Shown here: positions 61,947-64,000 of the stretch, piece by piece
How the letters are laid out: each line of letters starts with the position of its first letter
Numbering within the stretch: the first letter of the stretch is position 1
Notes under the pieces: model-generated
The model's input: only the letters and a program-made list of their open reading frames with translations
What the model was told of the DNA's origin: nothing
The model's database searches: none
NCBI RefSeq assembly: GCF_900187985.1
Contig: NZ_FZOA01000001.1
Span: forward strand, 310,001 to 374,000
Reading direction: 5' to 3'
From: Methylobacillus rhizosphaerae
GTDB taxonomy: Bacteria > Pseudomonadota > Gammaproteobacteria > Burkholderiales > Methylophilaceae
Length of the DNA: 64,000 bases
Program-made: the position numbers and the translations under genes

Positions 61947-63233
61947 CTATTTGACTACACTCCAGCTCATGGGGTCGAAAGGCTTGCTCTGGTAACGCAG
62001 CTCAAAGTAAACGCCGTGCTGTTCGTTGCCGCCACTGTTGCCTACGGCAGCTACCGTATCGCCACCCTTGACATTATCTCCAACCTGTTTCAATACGGCC
62101 TGGTTATTACCGTACAAGCTCATATAGCCGCCGCCATGGTCGATGATGATCAGATTGCCAAAGCCGCGTAACCAATCAGCAAAGACCACCTGGCCGCTGG
62201 CAACTGCTTTGACCTCACTGCCTTCGCTGGCGCGTATGAATAGGCCTTTCCATGAAACGCCTGTGTCAGCGCGGCTGCTGCCAAAACGGTTGGTGACCAC
62301 CCCGCGTACCGGCAGGTTGAGCTTGCCTTTGAGTGATGAAAAGTTGCTGCCATCGAAGGCATTGCTGGGCAGGGCATCGTTACGAGCAATCGTCTTGCTG
62401 TCAGAGGCTTGTTGGCTGGTGGATGCCTGGTTCCTGGCTTTGTTCTTTGCGGCTTCCCGTTGTGCCTTCTCCCGGGCGGCTTTTTCTCGTGCTGCTTTTT
62501 CCCGCGCAGCCTTGGCCAGTTTCTCCATCAATTGGGTCAGGCGTTGCTCGTCTCGCTTCAATTTATCAATTTCATTGCGTTGAGCGCTGATCTTGCTGGA
62601 AATCTGTTTGACGAGTTTATCGCGCTCCCCCTTTTGTTGTTGCAGTTCTGCGCGCTCTTTTTCCTGTTGTTCCTTGAGAGAGTCCAGCTTTTGCAATGTC
62701 TTGGCAGTAGCGGCATTGAGGGTTTCTACCTTGATGATATTGGCCGATGCTGCCTCCATCAACTCCTTGCGGGCGTGGGAAACATAGCCGAAATAATGCA
62801 ACTGCCGCGTGATGGCATTGGGATCTTGCTGCTGCAATAGCACTTGTGCCTGGCTGGGTTTGCCATACAGATATTGCTGATAGAACTGCTGGTTCAATAA
62901 TGCCTGTTGTTGCTTGAGATTATTGGTGTGAACGGTTTTCTGCTGTTGTAACGCGTCCAGTGTCTGGTTGTTTGCCTGCTGCTGTTGCTGGAGATCATGT
63001 AATTTGCGGTTGGCCTCACTGATAGCTTTTTCGCTTTTCTTGAGCGCATCCGCTGCTTCGGCGTGTTCCTCCTGAGAGCTGGTCAGTTCTTTTTTCAATG
63101 ACTCCAGTCGCTGGTGGATTTCATCCAGGGCAGCCTTGGGCTGCCTGGAATCATCTTTCGAGGCTGCCCATACTGCAGGTGTGGCAGTGAGGCTGCCTGC
63201 AAGCAGCAGGTGAAACCAGCGACGCATCAACAT
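61947..63233 (-). CDS. envC: Murein hydrolase activator, EnvC family
   Basis: EnvC-type proteins activate amidases that split septal peptidoglycan. The 428-residue protein has a signal peptide (cut after AVWA), a long coiled coil (about 30-240, rich in Q, E, K and L), an Ala/Arg/Lys linker with REKAA repeats and a C-terminal LytM domain. The M23 zinc ligands are missing: the HxGxD position reads KGLFI and the HxH position reads GVYFEL, as expected for an activator rather than an enzyme. It starts 3 bases after the gpmI stop on the same strand. Confidence 0.93.
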   Translation of the reverse strand: MLMRRWFHLLLAGSLTATPAVWAASKDDSRQPKAALDEIHQRLESLKKELTSSQEEHAEAADALKKSEKAISEANRKLHDLQQQQQANNQTLDALQQQKTVHTNNLKQQQALLNQQFYQQYLYGKPSQAQVLLQQQDPNAITRQLHYFGYVSHARKELMEAASANIIKVETLNAATAKTLQKLDSLKEQQEKERAELQQQKGERDKLVKQISSKISAQRNEIDKLKRDEQRLTQLMEKLAKAAREKAAREKAAREKAQREAAKNKARNQASTSQQASDSKTIARNDALPSNAFDGSNFSSLKGKLNLPVRGVVTNRFGSSRADTGVSWKGLFIRASEGSEVKAVASGQVVFADWLRGFGNLIIIDHGGGYMSLYGNNQAVLKQVGDNVKGGDTVAAVGNSGGNEQHGVYFELRYQSKPFDPMSWSVVK

Positions 63234-63236
63234 GGA

Positions 63237-64000
63237 TTATTCCGCAGTGAATGTGACCAGGGATTTGCCTGTCATTTCGGCAGGCTGCTTCAATCCCATC
63301 ATAGCGAGCAGGGATGGAGCAAGGTCGCTTAATGAACCGCTGCCGGGTACGGCCAATGTTGCAGGCTTACCGATAAAGAATAATGGCACCTGGTTGGTGG
63401 TGTGCTGGGTATGTGGTTGATTATTTTCATAATCCAGCATTTGTTCGACATTGCCGTGATCGGCGGTGACGATGGCTTGCCCCCCTATGCTTTCCATGGC
63501 TTTAATTACGCGTGCAAGACAGGTATCTATGGTTTCCACTGCCTTGATTGATGCATTGAGGTCACCGGAGTGGCCGACCATATCGCAGTTTGCATAGTTA
63601 CAGATGATGGCATCGTACTTTTTACTGAGGATGGCTGCTTCAAGTTTGTCCGTGAGTTCGAAAGCACTCATTTCCGGTTGCAGGTCGTAAGTGGCAACTT
63701 TTGGGGACGGGATCAGGATGCGGTCTTCGCCATTAAATACTTGCTCTTCACCACCATTAAAGAAGAAGGTGACATGAGGGTATTTCTCGGTCTCGGCAAT
63801 ACGCAACTGGGTCAGGCCGTGCTGCGCGACATATTCACCAAAGGTATTGCGTATTTCCACAGGGGAGAAAATCGGGGTGGCGCGGGTTTCGGCTTTGTCA
63901 TACAAGGTCAGTGTGTAGAAACCTGCCAGTTTGGGCTGGCGACGGCGGTTGAAGCCATCAAAGTCAGGATCCAGCAAGGCATGTGTCAGTTGACGCGCAC
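63237..64000 (-). CDS. gpmI: 2,3-bisphosphoglycerate-independent phosphoglycerate mutase, C-terminal part
   Basis: The enzyme interconverts 3- and 2-phosphoglycerate using manganese. The gene runs off the right edge, so only the C-terminal 250 or so residues are seen. They include the metal-site segments NYANCDMVGHSGD and VTADHGNVEQM and the ARQLTHALLDPDFDGF stretch at the window edge. It is upstream of envC on the same strand, a common pair. It completes the lower glycolytic set together with gapA, pgk, pyk and ppsA. Confidence 0.95.
   Translation of the reverse strand, partial: ARQLTHALLDPDFDGFNRRRQPKLAGFYTLTLYDKAETRATPIFSPVEIRNTFGEYVAQHGLTQLRIAETEKYPHVTFFFNGGEEQVFNGEDRILIPSPKVATYDLQPEMSAFELTDKLEAAILSKKYDAIICNYANCDMVGHSGDLNASIKAVETIDTCLARVIKAMESIGGQAIVTADHGNVEQMLDYENNQPHTQHTTNQVPLFFIGKPATLAVPGSGSLSDLAPSLLAMMGLKQPAEMTGKSLVTFTAE

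Overview
The window looks like chromosomal core DNA of a methylotrophic betaproteobacterium, most likely of the Methylophilaceae (Methylobacillus or Methylovorus type). The reasons are the 557-residue formate-tetrahydrofolate ligase of the methylotroph size class, the betaproteobacterial order tkt-gap-pgk-pyk-fba-purC, the ribF-ileS-lspA and rplU-rpmA-obg-proB strings, and RegB/RegA. Genus assignment is inference; no rRNA or tRNA gene was seen. No CRISPR array, insertion sequence, prophage or replication origin was recognised.

Layout. 1-5.3 kb: end of slmA, a HAD nucleotidase, argB, ftfL and an argA gene whose product carries an extra N-terminal XRE-type DNA-binding domain. 5.3-15.9 kb: rsmE, a thioredoxin-like protein, then the central carbon cluster tkt, gapA, pgk, (AT-rich insert with a small regulator and a lipoprotein), pyk, fba and purC. 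15.9-19.7 kb: DUF1232 protein, ppa, an ABC exporter and a TauE/SafE permease. 19.2-27.4 kb: the conserved dciA-like / M23 peptidase / secA block, argJ, a DUF815 ATPase, a Nudix-ThiE fusion and a membrane-anchored unknown. 27.2-36.3 kb: yacG, zapD, coaE, pilD on the minus strand; ispB; rplU-rpmA-obgE-proB; purE-purK; rpsT. 36.5-42.3 kb: murJ-ribF-ileS-lspA. 42.3-46.5 kb: a zinc alcohol dehydrogenase, a Fiu-like siderophore receptor with a Fur-box-like site, and a DoxX protein. 46.7-56.4 kb: ppsR-ppsA, the RegA/RegB redox two-component system, a PepSY membrane protein with a second TonB-dependent receptor, and a periplasmic unknown. 56.4-64 kb: clpB, a lipoprotein, a cyclic-nucleotide-domain/AI-2E permease fusion, yjbQ, envC and the end of gpmI.

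How the parts fit. Transketolase, GAPDH, PGK, pyruvate kinase, aldolase, PEP synthase (with its regulator) and GpmI cover the C3 part of the ribulose monophosphate cycle and the pyruvate/PEP node; FtfL supplies one-carbon folate. RegBA sits beside ppsA and iron-uptake genes. Three sites of the form GCGRCA-N3-TGTCGC, two matching the published RegA-type consensus fully, lie upstream of regB and of the periplasmic unknown. Beside the two regB boxes is a plus-strand stretch that ends in a strong intrinsic terminator although no plus-strand protein gene precedes it, so a small RNA is likely.

Most notable candidates: the RegA-box-linked small RNA (about 52132-52220), the structured tkt leader with a terminator hairpin that tkt transcripts must cross (6704-6936), and the XRE-ArgA fusion. 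All are inferences from sequence alone.
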